Shown one piece after another: positions 8,834 through 17,489 of a stretch of DNA of 64,000 bases. Where the stretch lies: assembly GCF_000423645.1 (NCBI RefSeq), contig NZ_AUIJ01000006.1:62001-126000 (forward strand), given 5' to 3'. The notes under the pieces are model-generated. The model was not told where the DNA came from, ran no database searches, and saw nothing but the letters and a program-made list of their open reading frames with translations. The position numbers and the translations under genes are program-made. Origin of the DNA: Sediminimonas qiaohouensis DSM 21189 (lineage in GTDB: Bacteria > Pseudomonadota > Alphaproteobacteria > Rhodobacterales > Rhodobacteraceae). How positions within the stretch are numbered: position 1 is the stretch's first letter; each line of letters begins with the position of its first letter.

Positions 8834-10021
8834 TTATTGCGAAAACGACTTGAGGTACTCGGTCACGGCCGCGATGTCGTCGTCCTTGCGCAGGCCGGGG
8901 AAGGCCATCTTGGTGCCCTTCACGTAATCGCGCGGCTTGGCGAGGAAGGCGGCGAGCGCCTCTTCATCCCAGGCTTGGCCGGCCTCGCCCATGTCCTCCA
9001 GCGTCGCGGAGTAGCGGAACCCATCGACCGCAGCCATCTGCCGCCCCATCACGCCATTGAGCTGCGGGCCGGTGCGGTTCTTGGCGCCCTCGCCGACCAT
9101 GTGGCAGGCCTTGCACTTGCGGAACACCTTCTCGCCCTCGGCGACCAGGTCGGGGTCGAGCGCGGCCTCCTCAGCAGGGGCCTCGTCTGCGGCATCCGTC
9201 TCCGCGGCGGCCTCGTCCGTGGCCTCGTCCGTGGCGGGTGCGGTGGCCTCTTCCTCGCTCGTGGCGCCCTCTTCTTCGGGGGTCACGTCCAGAACCGCGG
9301 CGCGCATGGTTATCTCGACCTCGTCCTTGCAGTTTTCCATGCAAGGCTCCTCCGAGAAACGCCCGTATTCCGTCTCGGGGCGGTCATCGATGATGAAGCC
9401 GTCGGCATTGGGCATCTCGACCTCGAGGAAGTTCTCGTTCGACAGAACGAAGTCGTCCTCGACGATGTAGTTCGAGTAGAGGATGTAGGCGACGATGGCA
9501 TAGACCTCGTCCGTCTCCAGCGACTGCGCGTTTCCATAGGGCATCGAGCGATGCACATAATCCCACGCGGTGGACAGGTGCGGCCAGTAAGAGCCGACTG
9601 TTTTCACCGGGTCCTTGTCGGCCAGCGTCCCTTCGCCCCCGGCAAGCGCGGGCCAGTTGCCGACACCTTCGGCGAAATCGCCATGGCAGACCGCGCAGTT
9701 TTCGACGAACAATTCCTCGCCGGTCATCACGTCGCCCGACCCTTCGGGAAGGCCGGTGCCATCGGGGCTGACATCAAGGTTCCATGCCGCGATCTCTTCA
9801 GGGAGCGCGGGACGGCCCAGGCCGAACGCACCATCAGCCTTGGCATCGCTGGCATGGGCCGCAGCGATCAGCATCGAGTCGATGTTCCCCTCGGCCTGCA
9901 CCAGGGTGTCGGCGCCTTCGGGCATGGGAACGACGTTGCGATCGGCGAAGTTGTAGGCGCCGGTCAGCATGGCCACCGCCGCGACGGTGAGCGTGCCGTA
10001 TAGCTTAAGAGATTTCGACAT
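8834..10021 (-). CDS. soxD: SoxD, sulfane dehydrogenase diheme cytochrome c subunit
   Basis: 395 residues from MSKSLKLYGT (10021), with GGGGAGG ribosome site inside the end of soxC. Membrane-anchor/signal segment at the N-terminus (LYGTLTVAAVAMLTGAY), then two cytochrome c domains with CAVCH and CKACH heme motifs joined by an acidic Ala/Glu/Thr-rich linker of about 40 residues. The last domain carries FPGL and the conserved NRTGPQLNGVMGR. SoxD accepts the six electrons removed by SoxC from the sulfane sulfur on SoxY. The 17-base overlap with soxC indicates translational coupling. Periplasmic. Confidence 0.96.
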   Translation of the reverse strand: MSKSLKLYGTLTVAAVAMLTGAYNFADRNVVPMPEGADTLVQAEGNIDSMLIAAAHASDAKADGAFGLGRPALPEEIAAWNLDVSPDGTGLPEGSGDVMTGEELFVENCAVCHGDFAEGVGNWPALAGGEGTLADKDPVKTVGSYWPHLSTAWDYVHRSMPYGNAQSLETDEVYAIVAYILYSNYIVEDDFVLSNENFLEVEMPNADGFIIDDRPETEYGRFSEEPCMENCKDEVEITMRAAVLDVTPEEEGATSEEEATAPATDEATDEAAAETDAADEAPAEEAALDPDLVAEGEKVFRKCKACHMVGEGAKNRTGPQLNGVMGRQMAAVDGFRYSATLEDMGEAGQAWDEEALAAFLAKPRDYVKGTKMAFPGLRKDDDIAAVTEYLKSFSQ

Positions 10022-11276
10022 TTTCGGCCTCCCCGTCGGACTTGACCCACCAGGTCTGAATGCAGTTGTTGTGATAGATCGAGTTTTCGCCGCGCACGTC
10101 GCGCAGGGCGTCCTTGGTCGGCTGAACGTAGCCGGTTTCATCCATAGCGCGCGACTGGAGCAGCATTTCCTCGCCATTCCAGACGTGGTCGAGGTAGAAA
10201 CGCGTCACCGCCTTGTCCTGCGGATCGGCGGCAAGGCGCGCCTGCTGCCAGGTCTTGCCGCCATCGACGGTCACGTCGACGCGGGTGATCTTTCCGTGGC
10301 CGGACCAGGCCAGCCCGGTGATCACCAGCGGCCCGTGGCCGTGCGTGATGGGCGATTGCGGCGAGGGCGAGGTGACGACCGATTTGGCGTCCATCACCCA
10401 TGTCCACTTGCGCGAGGTGCCATCGGCCAGGGTGTCGGTGTACTTGCTGGTTTCCTCGCGGCTTTCCACGGGGCCATCGGTAACCTCGACCCGGCGGAGC
10501 CACTTGACCCACATGTTGCCTTCCCAGCCCGGCACGACCAGGCGCACGGGGTATCCGTGTTCCTTGCGCAGGGCCTCGCCGTTGGCCTTGAACGCCACGA
10601 GCACGTCTTCCATCGCCTTTTCCAGCGGGATCGAGCGCCCGTTCGACGACGCATCGGCGCCCTCGACATAGACCCATTTGCCCTCGGTCTGAACGCCGGC
10701 CTCTTTCAGCAGGGTGCCAAGGGGGACGCCGGAATATTCCATGTTGTGGATCATTCCGTGGGTGAACTGCGCGCCGTTAAGCTGCGCGCCGGCCCATTCC
10801 ATGCCGGTGTTGGCCGCGCATTCGCAGAAATGCACGCGGTTGACGCGCGGGAACCGCTCCAGGTCCTCGTAGGTAAAGACCAGCGGCGTATCGACCAGCC
10901 CGTTGATCATCAGGCGGTAATCTTCCTTGCGTAGCTCGATCGCGCCGGAGTGGTGCCGTTCGAACGCGCAGCCCTGCGGCGTGATGGTGCCATCAAGCGC
11001 GTGGATCGGCGTGAAGTTGATCGAGCTGATCGTGTCGGCGGTGAGCCATTCCACGTTGCGCCGCACCACGTCCGATTCAAACCGGATCGGCAGGCCGTAG
11101 GGCGTGGCATCCACCCCCTCGCCCAGGCCCTGCGCCCAGGGCTGCGTTTGCGTAATCAGCGGATCGGGGCCCGCGGCCCGTGCCATGGTGGCCCCGGCCA
11201 CCGCGCCCCCCGCTGCCAGCGCCCCCTTGAGCACGGCGCGCCGCGAGGGCTTTTTGCCATTGAAGCTGACCGTCAT
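10005..11276 (-). CDS. soxC: SoxC, sulfane dehydrogenase molybdenum cofactor subunit
   Basis: 423-residue member of the sulfite oxidase family. A Tat signal is visible (PSRRAVLKGALAAGG, residues 10-24), fitting export of a folded Moco enzyme. The molybdenum-coordinating Cys is Cys153 in FCECAANTG. The C-terminal Mo-co dimerisation domain (about 300-410) includes GLAWSGHGKITRVDVTVDGG. With SoxD it oxidises SoxY-bound sulfane sulfur, which allows complete thiosulfate oxidation without sulfur globules. A strong AGGAGG site precedes the start. The gene has its own upstream region with a SoxR-like operator and a terminator separating it from soxB. moaA, needed for its cofactor, is at 22129. Confidence 0.97.
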   Translation of the reverse strand: MTVSFNGKKPSRRAVLKGALAAGGAVAGATMARAAGPDPLITQTQPWAQGLGEGVDATPYGLPIRFESDVVRRNVEWLTADTISSINFTPIHALDGTITPQGCAFERHHSGAIELRKEDYRLMINGLVDTPLVFTYEDLERFPRVNRVHFCECAANTGMEWAGAQLNGAQFTHGMIHNMEYSGVPLGTLLKEAGVQTEGKWVYVEGADASSNGRSIPLEKAMEDVLVAFKANGEALRKEHGYPVRLVVPGWEGNMWVKWLRRVEVTDGPVESREETSKYTDTLADGTSRKWTWVMDAKSVVTSPSPQSPITHGHGPLVITGLAWSGHGKITRVDVTVDGGKTWQQARLAADPQDKAVTRFYLDHVWNGEEMLLQSRAMDETGYVQPTKDALRDVRGENSIYHNNCIQTWWVKSDGEAENVEIS

Positions 11277-11298
11277 CTGTCTTTGCCTCCTATCAGAT

Positions 11299-11326
11299 CA
11301 TCAAATTCGTTTACATGAATTTGATG
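11299..11326. promoter_or_regulatory. Putative SoxR operator upstream of soxC
   Basis: Perfect 10-bp inverted repeat CATCAAATTC-N8-GAATTTGATG with spacer GTTTACAT. Contains ATTC-N8-GAAT, the operator arrangement reported for the SqrR/BigR branch of ArsR regulators to which SoxR belongs. It begins 23 bases upstream of the soxC start, overlapping where a promoter would lie. Confidence 0.7.
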
Positions 11327-11377
11327 GGTCGAGCAATTCCCATCCGGACCAGAGCACAAGGCCCCTTACCGGGGTTC

Positions 11378-11395
11378 AAAACGGGCGGCCGCCCG
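11378..11395 (-). terminator. Terminator-like hairpin between soxB and soxC
   Basis: Directly after the soxB stop (11399-11401), the minus strand reads the 14-base palindrome CGGGCGGCCGCCCG followed by TTTT. A second small stem (CCCCTTACCGGGG) follows at about 11362-11374. This would end or attenuate transcripts from soxXYZAB before soxCD. Confidence 0.6.
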
Positions 11396-11398
11396 CGA

Positions 11399-13096
11399 TT
11401 ACGTGCCTGACACCTTGACACTGTCGTTCGGTGCGACCGAAACGGTACCCTGCTTGCGGATATGGCTTTCGACCACATCCCAGATCTGCGGCCCTTCGGT
11501 GCCTTCATTGACGCTGGCCCAGCCGGCGACGACGTAGTTCTTCGACGGGTCGATCTGTTCACCGGTGCTCAGCAGGGTCAGGTCGCTGATGCGCTCTCCC
11601 TGCTTTTTGGAAATGTCGATCCGGTAGCCCAGACCGCCGACGCGCACCATATCGCCGCCCTGCTGGTAGTAGGGGTCGGGGTTGAACAGGTTGTCGCCCA
11701 CGTCCTCGAGCACGACCTTGATGAATTCGCCGGTCATCTCGGTGCGGTACGCCTTGCCGTAGGTCATCGAGGTGACGTTGAAGATATCCTCGCGGGTGAT
11801 GTCCTGCCCCGGCAGGATGCTGGGGCCCCAACGGACGCCGGGGGACATGGCGATATCCGCCTCGCGCTCGGAAATCAGGGCATCACAGATCAGGTCATCC
11901 CAGGTGCCGTTGAAGTTGCCCCTGCGGTACAGAAGGCTGTCGGTCTTGCCGATCACCTCTTCCAGTTCGGCCTTGAAGGGTGCGCGCTGTGCGTCGATCA
12001 CGGCGGTGACGTCCTTGTCCGGCTCGATCACGTCCGAGAAGATCGGGATCAGCTTGTGGCGGAAGCCCATCATCTGCCCGTCGCGCACGTCCAGATCGAC
12101 GCGGCTGACGAATTTGCCGTTGGAGCCGCTGGCGACGATGATGGTGTCGCCCACCAGCACCGGCTCGGGCAGGGCATCGTGGGTGTGGCCGGACAGGATC
12201 ACGTCGATGCCGGACACGATACCGGCCATCTTCTTGTCCACGTCAAAGCCGTTATGGCTAAGGCACACGACCAGCTCTGCGCCCTTTGAGCGGACCTCGT
12301 CCACGATCGCTTGCATGTTCTCGTCGCGGATGCCGAAACTGTAGTCGGGGAACATCCAGCCGGGATTGGCGATCGGCATGTAGGGAAACGCCTGCCCGAT
12401 CACGGCGATCTTGGTGCCGCCGCGTTCAAAGAACTTGTAGGGGGGGAACTCGGCCGCGGGCTCGTCCCACATCTTGTCAAAGATGTTCTGGCCAAGCGCG
12501 GCGAAAGGCAGGTCGGCCACGATGTCGCGCACGCGGTCCTGCCCGAGGGTGAACTCCCAATGGAAGGTCATCGCGTCTGGCTTGAGCGCGTTCATCACGT
12601 TGACCATGTCCTGCCCTTCGGTCTTGTAGCAGGTATAGGAGCCGTGCCAGGTATCGCCACCATCCAGCAGCAGCGCATCGGGGCGGTCTGCGCGGATCGC
12701 GTTGATCACGGTCGCCACGCGGTCCAGCCCGCCAACCCGGCCATATTCGCGCGCCAGGGCGGTGAAGTCATTGTAGGTCAGCGCGTAATGCGAGGGGCTG
12801 CCGTCGTCGATACCGTAGAGCCGGCGGAAATCGGCGCCGGTGACGTGGGGCACTTCGCCCTTGTTGGGGCCGACACCGAGGTTGATCTCGGGCTCGCGGA
12901 AATAGATCGGCTTGAGCTGCGCGTGGATGTCGGTGATGTGGATCAGCGAGACATTTCCGAAGGTATCGAAATCCAGCAATTGATCCTGCGTCAGCTTCTG
13001 TTGCGCGGCCAAGCGCCCCCACTGGCCGAACCCGGAGGCGCCATAAAGGGCGGAAGCCGCCATGCTGACCTGAAGAAAATCGCGGCGTGAGATCAT
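11399..13096 (-). CDS. soxB: SoxB, thiosulfohydrolase
   Basis: 565 residues with a Tat signal (MISRRDFLQVSMAASALYG). The N-terminal dinuclear-manganese metallophosphatase domain shows IHITDIHAQL, DGGDTWHG, CLSHNGFDVD and SGHTHD in order; the C-terminal half is the 5'-nucleotidase-type domain ending around GWASVNEGTEGPQIWDVVE. SoxB hydrolyses the sulfone group from SoxY-cysteine-S-thiosulfonate to give sulfate. A GGAG site precedes the start. 147 bases separate it from soxA; no clear promoter or dyad was seen there. Confidence 0.97.
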   Translation of the reverse strand: MISRRDFLQVSMAASALYGASGFGQWGRLAAQQKLTQDQLLDFDTFGNVSLIHITDIHAQLKPIYFREPEINLGVGPNKGEVPHVTGADFRRLYGIDDGSPSHYALTYNDFTALAREYGRVGGLDRVATVINAIRADRPDALLLDGGDTWHGSYTCYKTEGQDMVNVMNALKPDAMTFHWEFTLGQDRVRDIVADLPFAALGQNIFDKMWDEPAAEFPPYKFFERGGTKIAVIGQAFPYMPIANPGWMFPDYSFGIRDENMQAIVDEVRSKGAELVVCLSHNGFDVDKKMAGIVSGIDVILSGHTHDALPEPVLVGDTIIVASGSNGKFVSRVDLDVRDGQMMGFRHKLIPIFSDVIEPDKDVTAVIDAQRAPFKAELEEVIGKTDSLLYRRGNFNGTWDDLICDALISEREADIAMSPGVRWGPSILPGQDITREDIFNVTSMTYGKAYRTEMTGEFIKVVLEDVGDNLFNPDPYYQQGGDMVRVGGLGYRIDISKKQGERISDLTLLSTGEQIDPSKNYVVAGWASVNEGTEGPQIWDVVESHIRKQGTVSVAPNDSVKVSGT

Positions 13097-13243
13097 GTCT
13101 CGTGCTCCAACTAGTATAGCAGATTATCGACAGTCCCTGCCCCGGCGTCACATCGCGGCGCCTTGGAAGGGCTTTTGTAACGCCGCGCGCCACGTTGCGC
13201 CGGCGGAATGCCGGGGGCAGCGACCCGCCCCCAGCGAATGGTA

Positions 13244-14095
13244 TCAGTTACGCACCGACGGCCCTTCGACCGACAGGCCGTTGCCGCGGCTTGCGACATA
13301 AAGCTCAAGCGCGACGAACTCGTCGCTGCCGGGTTTGAAGGTTTCCGCCCGCGTGTCGCGCACGCAGCCCTTGAAACGCGCATGAACGGTGTTCAGCTTG
13401 GCGTTCTTGAGGCGGTAGGTCGGGAAGCCGTTGATCTGCCCCTGGCTGAGGTGGTCGGCGCGGATCATGTTGCCATAGTTCTGCTCGTGGCAGTTGGCGC
13501 AGGACAGCTCGAGCTGACCGGTCCGGGTATAATAGAGCTCTTTGCCCTTTTCCCAGGTTTCGCGCGCCGGGCCATCGATGGCCACGTCCACGGGCATGCC
13601 GCGCGATTGCACGGCGATCAAGGCCTCCATGTTCGCCATCTTGCCGCTGGTATAGCCATACGGCTCGGCGCCCATGTTGTTTTCACGGCAATCGTTGATC
13701 TGCATCGCGAGGGTCTGCACTTCGCCGGCGTCCTCGTCCCACTTGGGATAGGAGGCGCGCACGCCTTTCATGCTGGACGGATCTTCGTGGCAGGTGGCAC
13801 AGGATTTTTCCTCGGAGCCTTCGACCGTATTCCATTGGGCCATGCCTTCATCGACGAAGATCATGCCGGAATTGTCGAAATCGTCCATCTGCAGCGCCTG
13901 GGTTTCGTCCGAGCGAAAGTGCCAGCCCGACATGATCTCGGGCAGCGCGCCGTCCAAATGGGCGGGCGGCTCGGCCTTGGTGGTCATCTCGATCTCGCCA
14001 TTGATGACGAGGTTGTCATCATCAGGATCAGCAGCCACCAACCCGGGAACCGAGAAAAGCACTGCGGCTATTGCCGTCATTGCATTGAATTTCAT
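13244..14095 (-). CDS. soxA: SoxA, diheme cytochrome c subunit of SoxXA
   Basis: 283 residues with an N-terminal signal peptide (MKFNAMTAIAAVLFSVPGLVA). Two heme-binding motifs CATCH and CANCH are present, so this is the diheme form. The third conserved Cys, in FKGCVRDTRAE, is the cysteine that ligates the active-site heme and is persulfidated in characterised SoxA. SoxXA oxidatively joins thiosulfate to the SoxY cysteine. GGGAGGAAACTAA lies upstream of the ATG. Confidence 0.97.
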   Translation of the reverse strand: MKFNAMTAIAAVLFSVPGLVAADPDDDNLVINGEIEMTTKAEPPAHLDGALPEIMSGWHFRSDETQALQMDDFDNSGMIFVDEGMAQWNTVEGSEEKSCATCHEDPSSMKGVRASYPKWDEDAGEVQTLAMQINDCRENNMGAEPYGYTSGKMANMEALIAVQSRGMPVDVAIDGPARETWEKGKELYYTRTGQLELSCANCHEQNYGNMIRADHLSQGQINGFPTYRLKNAKLNTVHARFKGCVRDTRAETFKPGSDEFVALELYVASRGNGLSVEGPSVRN

Positions 14096-14120
14096 TTAGT
14101 TTCCTCCCTTGGGTCGCCCG

Positions 14121-14140
14121 GCCCCGCAGAGATACGGGGC
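14121..14140. terminator. Hairpin between soxZ and soxA
   Basis: GCCCCG (14121-14126) and CGGGGC (14135-14140) form a 6-bp stem with an 8-base loop in the soxZ-soxA gap. No U-run follows on the minus strand, so it may be an mRNA-processing or stabilising structure rather than a terminator. Confidence 0.4.
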
Positions 14141-14167
14141 ACGGGTGCCTTGTGATTATATACCCGA

Positions 14168-14497
14168 TCAGGCCATCGCCACGGACTTGGTCTCGGTGTA
14201 GACATCGCCGTCGTCGTCATACCAGGTAAAGACCATGTCACCCGCTTCGGGGATCTTTGCTTCGAACTCGAAGTAGGGGTTGGTCGAAATCGCCGGCTGC
14301 ATTTCAACGTCGATGACGCTGGTGCCGTTGAATTCGCAGGTAAAGCGATGGATGATCGAGCGCGGGATGACGTTGCCGTCGCTATCCTTGCGCTGTCCCG
14401 ATTCCATCTTGTGGCTGATCAGCGTCTTGATGGTCACCACTTCGCCGGCTTCTGCCGAGCGGGGCGCCTTGACGCGGGGTCGAACTCCAGATGCCAT
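14168..14497 (-). CDS. soxZ: SoxZ, sulfur-carrier complex subunit
   Basis: 109 residues, usual SoxZ length, no signal peptide of its own (exported with SoxY by Tat piggyback in characterised systems). Immunoglobulin-like beta fold suggested by alternating strands such as FTCEFNGTSVIDVEMQPAISTNP and GDMVFTWYDDDGDVYTETKSV. An AAAGGAG site precedes the ATG. Partners SoxY, whose gene ends 17 bases upstream. Confidence 0.96.
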   Translation of the reverse strand: MASGVRPRVKAPRSAEAGEVVTIKTLISHKMESGQRKDSDGNVIPRSIIHRFTCEFNGTSVIDVEMQPAISTNPYFEFEAKIPEAGDMVFTWYDDDGDVYTETKSVAMA

Positions 14498-14513
14498 TTG
14501 GTATCTCCTTTGA

Positions 14514-14930
14514 TTAGCCGCCGCAGCCGCCGATTGTCACTTTCACTTCCGAGCTGGCACGCGCGAAGCTGCCATCGGCCATCTTGGCGATTGCAACGAC
14601 TTCCTGGGTGCCGGCAAGGCGGATGCGGGTCGATGCGGTTTGCGAGCCGGCCAGTTCACCGAAGTTGAACGTGGCAACGCCCGGCGTCGGGTTGCCCATT
14701 GCCAGAACCATGATCGCGCTTGCGCCTTCCGCGCCGACCGAGATCGGAACGGTGTTACCGTTCTCGGCGATCTCGGGCGCAGTCAGATCTACGCCGCCCT
14801 CGGTCACGTCTGCACCGCCGGTGAAGGCCGTGATTGCATCGTCGGACGCCGCGTTGACCCGGAAAGGCAGCACGGTCATCGCCGCAGCCCCCAGCCCAAG
14901 CGCCAGCGTGTCGCGTCTTGAGAATTCCAT
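14514..14930 (-). CDS. soxY: SoxY, covalent sulfur carrier protein
   Basis: 138 residues from MEFSRRDTLAL (14930), which has a strong AAGGAG site; an ATG six codons upstream is less well placed. A Tat signal (SRRDTLALGLGAAAM) is followed by the carrier domain and the diagnostic C-terminal GGCGG, whose cysteine carries the sulfur intermediates. Acts in the periplasm as a heterodimer with SoxZ. Confidence 0.97.
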   Translation of the reverse strand: MEFSRRDTLALGLGAAAMTVLPFRVNAASDDAITAFTGGADVTEGGVDLTAPEIAENGNTVPISVGAEGASAIMVLAMGNPTPGVATFNFGELAGSQTASTRIRLAGTQEVVAIAKMADGSFARASSEVKVTIGGCGG

Positions 14931-14958
14931 ATTCGTCTCCTTGCTCATGTTGGTCGGA

Positions 14959-15435
14959 TCACTCTTCCTTGAGCGTTGTCAGGAAGGCGACCACATCCTC
15001 GATCTGCTGCGCCGAAAGCAGCGGGTCCAGCGGCCCATCGGGCGCCTTGCCGGTGTAGGCATTGCCGGGGCGAACGAAGCCTTCGGTCTTGTAGTAGGCC
15101 GGCATCACGGTACCCGGATAGGTTTTCTTGGCGTTGCTCACGATGCCGCGCAGCTCTGCCTTGTTCCAGCGATCGCCGACGCCATCGAGGGTCGGGCCCA
15201 CTTCGCCATGGAAGGGCGCGTCGTTGAGGGCCGTCACCTTGTGGCACGAAATGCAGTTGCCCAGTGATTTGGTCTTCATGATCTTGGCGCCGTTCTCGGG
15301 ATCGCCCGGCTGGCCGGACAGAGATTGCGTCACCGCGCCGTAATCATCGAATGTCACATCTGCGGGCGCAACCGGGTTGGCCAGCGCCGCGCCGGCAACG
15401 ACAGTCGCTGCCAGTGTCAGTGTTGAAAGCTTCAT
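14959..15435 (-). CDS. soxX: SoxX, monoheme cytochrome c subunit of SoxXA
   Basis: 158 residues from MKLSTLTLAA (15435), preceded by GGGAGGAAAC. A signal peptide ends near ALA-NP. One heme motif, Cys61-I-S-Cys64-His65, and a probable axial Met in TVMPAYYKTEG. The C-terminal LSAQQIEDVVAFLTTL helix is typical. First gene after the putative SoxR operator at 15515, so it probably heads the soxXYZAB unit. Confidence 0.96.
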   Translation of the reverse strand: MKLSTLTLAATVVAGAALANPVAPADVTFDDYGAVTQSLSGQPGDPENGAKIMKTKSLGNCISCHKVTALNDAPFHGEVGPTLDGVGDRWNKAELRGIVSNAKKTYPGTVMPAYYKTEGFVRPGNAYTGKAPDGPLDPLLSAQQIEDVVAFLTTLKEE

Positions 15436-15514
15436 GTTTCCTCCCATGGCTAACGTTTCTTGCTGTGGTTAGCTTTGTATACAGTAGTTCACGGTGGCTC
15501 GTTAACGCAACAAC

Positions 15515-15534
15515 AAATTCACGTAAATGAATTT
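15515..15534. promoter_or_regulatory. Putative SoxR operator in the soxW-soxX gap
   Basis: AAATTC-N8-GAATTT with spacer ACGTAAAT, 80 bases upstream of soxX. It is the same ATTC-N8-GAAT dyad as at 11299-11326; read on the minus strand its spacer becomes ATTTACGT, close to the GTTTACAT of the other site. In Paracoccus the soxW-soxX gap is a known SoxR target. Confidence 0.7.
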
Positions 15535-15568
15535 CAAAATCCGTCAGCGCCCCGTCGGCGAGGCCGCG

Positions 15569-16126
15569 CTATTCGGTCACCATCCGCGCGACATATTTCT
15601 GAAACGGCTCATCCCCCTCATATCGCTTCTCTTTTACCCAACGCAGCATGGCCATGGTGGTGCCCTGTCCGAAGGCGCCCGGCATCACGGCGACGGCCGC
15701 GTCGGCGGCGGTCTGGCCCTCTTCAACCTCTTCGGGGAAGAACATGAAGGTGGGCGTGAACATCAGGGACCACTTCCGCGCCATCTGTTTTTCGGGCAGG
15801 GATTCGCCATCGAAATCGGTGACCTCCACGTCGCCGAACATGTTCATTTGTACCACGAAAAAATTCTCGCGGATATAGGCGTCGATCTCGGGTTCGGGGA
15901 ACACCTCCTGGTGCATCTTGCGGCAGTAGATGCAGCCGCGCTGCTCGACGATGATCGCCAGGCGCTTGCCCTCGGCGTTGGCCTCGGCCAGGTCCTCGCG
16001 CAGGTCCTTGAAGGTGTTGCGCATCCAATCGGTCTTGTGCAGGCCATCGTCGCCCAACGTGGCCTCGGCCGCCGCCGGCAGCGCCAGCGTCATCAACATG
16101 GCAATCGCTGCAACCAGTCGTTTCAT
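15569..16126 (-). CDS. soxW: SoxW, periplasmic thioredoxin
   Basis: 185 residues from MKRLVAAIAM (16126), with GGGAGG upstream. Signal peptide MKRLVAAIAMLMTLALPAAA, then a thioredoxin domain with active site Cys65-I-Y-Cys68 and cis-Pro segment FTPTFMFF. Receives reductant from the membrane protein SoxV in characterised systems and keeps SoxY or other Sox proteins reduced. soxV lies just upstream on the same strand. Confidence 0.94.
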   Translation of the reverse strand: MKRLVAAIAMLMTLALPAAAEATLGDDGLHKTDWMRNTFKDLREDLAEANAEGKRLAIIVEQRGCIYCRKMHQEVFPEPEIDAYIRENFFVVQMNMFGDVEVTDFDGESLPEKQMARKWSLMFTPTFMFFPEEVEEGQTAADAAVAVMPGAFGQGTTMAMLRWVKEKRYEGDEPFQKYVARMVTE

Positions 16127-16160
16127 GTCTTGATCCTCCCTTTGTCTTGAATGTCTTTCG

Positions 16161-16895
16161 TCAAATTGCGCTGAATGCCGGGAACGTCTCCAACAGCCAG
16201 TAGGCGATCTCATTGACGCGGTTCGTGACCAGCAGGACGGCGAACACGATCAGCAACAGCCCCATTGCCTTTTCGACCTTGGGCAAATGCCGCCGGAACC
16301 GCGAGACAAAGCGCATGAACGGCTTGATGAACACCGCCGCCACCACGAAAGGCAGCGTCAGCCCCACCCCGAACACCAGCAACAGGCCAAGTCCCTGCAT
16401 CGCCGTTTCCTCAAAACTGGCGGTCATCACCACCGCGGTTAGCACCCCGCCGACACAGGGCGTCCACCCCGCGGCAAAGGCCAGCCCCACCACGTAGGAG
16501 CCGAGCACCGACATGTTGGCGGTATCGCCCGCCTCCATCTGGAACTGCCGGTTGAGAAACCCGAGGCGGATCACCCCAAGGAAATGCAGCCCCATCAGCG
16601 CGATAATCGCCGCCGCGGCAAGGCGGAACTCGTCCTGGTAGGCGCGGAACGCCTGGCTGACGGAAAACGCCGCCGCCCCCAAGAGCACGAAGACGGTTAT
16701 GATACCCAGCGAGAACATCACCGCCGAAAGCACCGCGCGGCGCCGGATGTCGGCGGGTAACTCGCCCGCCTCATTGAGCGCGGCCATGCCCGACCCGGCC
16801 ATGTAGCTTAGGTAGAATGGCACGATCGGCAGGATGCAGGGTGAAAAGAACACGATCAGCCCCCCGGCGAACGCACTCCAGAGTGATACGTCCAT
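16161..16895 (-). CDS. soxV: SoxV, CcdA-type thiol-electron transporter
   Basis: 244-residue CcdA/DsbD-type membrane protein with about six transmembrane segments. The redox cysteine pair is Cys20 in FFSPCILPIVP and Cys147 in GWTPCVGG, both in the conserved proline contexts. It carries electrons from cytoplasmic thioredoxin to periplasmic SoxW/SoxS. An AAGGAG site precedes the ATG. Transcribed divergently from soxS. Confidence 0.95.
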   Translation of the reverse strand: MDVSLWSAFAGGLIVFFSPCILPIVPFYLSYMAGSGMAALNEAGELPADIRRRAVLSAVMFSLGIITVFVLLGAAAFSVSQAFRAYQDEFRLAAAAIIALMGLHFLGVIRLGFLNRQFQMEAGDTANMSVLGSYVVGLAFAAGWTPCVGGVLTAVVMTASFEETAMQGLGLLLVFGVGLTLPFVVAAVFIKPFMRFVSRFRRHLPKVEKAMGLLLIVFAVLLVTNRVNEIAYWLLETFPAFSAI

Positions 16896-16966
16896 TCAGC
16901 TCTCCTTGAAACATTAACATATTCATATTAGGTTTTGCGAAAGTGATACGTCAAATGGAATCCCGG
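16896..16966. promoter_or_regulatory. Divergent soxV-soxS promoter region
   Basis: Short AT-rich gap, the position of the soxS-soxV SoxR target in Paracoccus. No perfect ATTC-N8-GAAT is present; a degenerate dyad ATAT-N8-TAAT (minus strand, about 16913-16932) is the best candidate. Confidence 0.45.
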
Positions 16967-17356
16967 ATGAAAGCAAGCGCCTCACTCCGCCGCGTTGCCG
17001 CGGCCTTGGTCATCGGTCTTGGCCTGCTGGCGCTGCCTCGCATGGCGCAGGCCGTGGAATTGATCATGGTCGAGCAGCAAGGATGCCAGTATTGCATCGC
17101 GTGGAAGGAAAAGCTTGGCCCGATCTACCCCAAGACGGAGGCCGGCAAGTTCGCGCCGCTGACAATGGTGGATATAACCGAGGGCGCCCCCGAGGGGGTC
17201 TCCTTTGACGGGCCGGTGGTCTACACGCCGACCTTCATCCTGATCGAGGGGGGCCAAGAGCTGGCCCGTATAGAGGGATACCCCGGCGAGGATTTCTTCT
17301 GGGCACTGCTGGAAAAGATGTTGACCGAAAAAGCCGGGTTTCCCGGCGCGAGCTGA
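16967..17356 (+). CDS. soxS: SoxS, periplasmic thioredoxin-like protein
   Basis: Start ambiguous: ATG at 16967 (129 residues, Lys follows Met as in a signal peptide n-region) is used; ATG 16955 and GTG 16943 are alternatives. Signal peptide ends near MAQA-VE. Active site Cys40-Q-Y-Cys43 sits unusually close to the mature N-terminus, and VYTPTFILIEGGQELARIEGYPG provides the cis-Pro region. In Paracoccus SoxS reactivates the SoxYZ carrier. Followed by soxR on the same strand. Confidence 0.9.
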   Translation: MKASASLRRVAAALVIGLGLLALPRMAQAVELIMVEQQGCQYCIAWKEKLGPIYPKTEAGKFAPLTMVDITEGAPEGVSFDGPVVYTPTFILIEGGQELARIEGYPGEDFFWALLEKMLTEKAGFPGAS

Positions 17357-17489
17357 GATGCGAAAGGTTCCACCTTACATTTCTTGATATTTTCGCGCTA
17401 TAACCCGCTGAACGGATCGAAAGAACAGCTTCACCGTCCATGCGAGTGGACCGGAAGAAGCGAGCGATTGCAAGACGGGGAAAGCGCCA

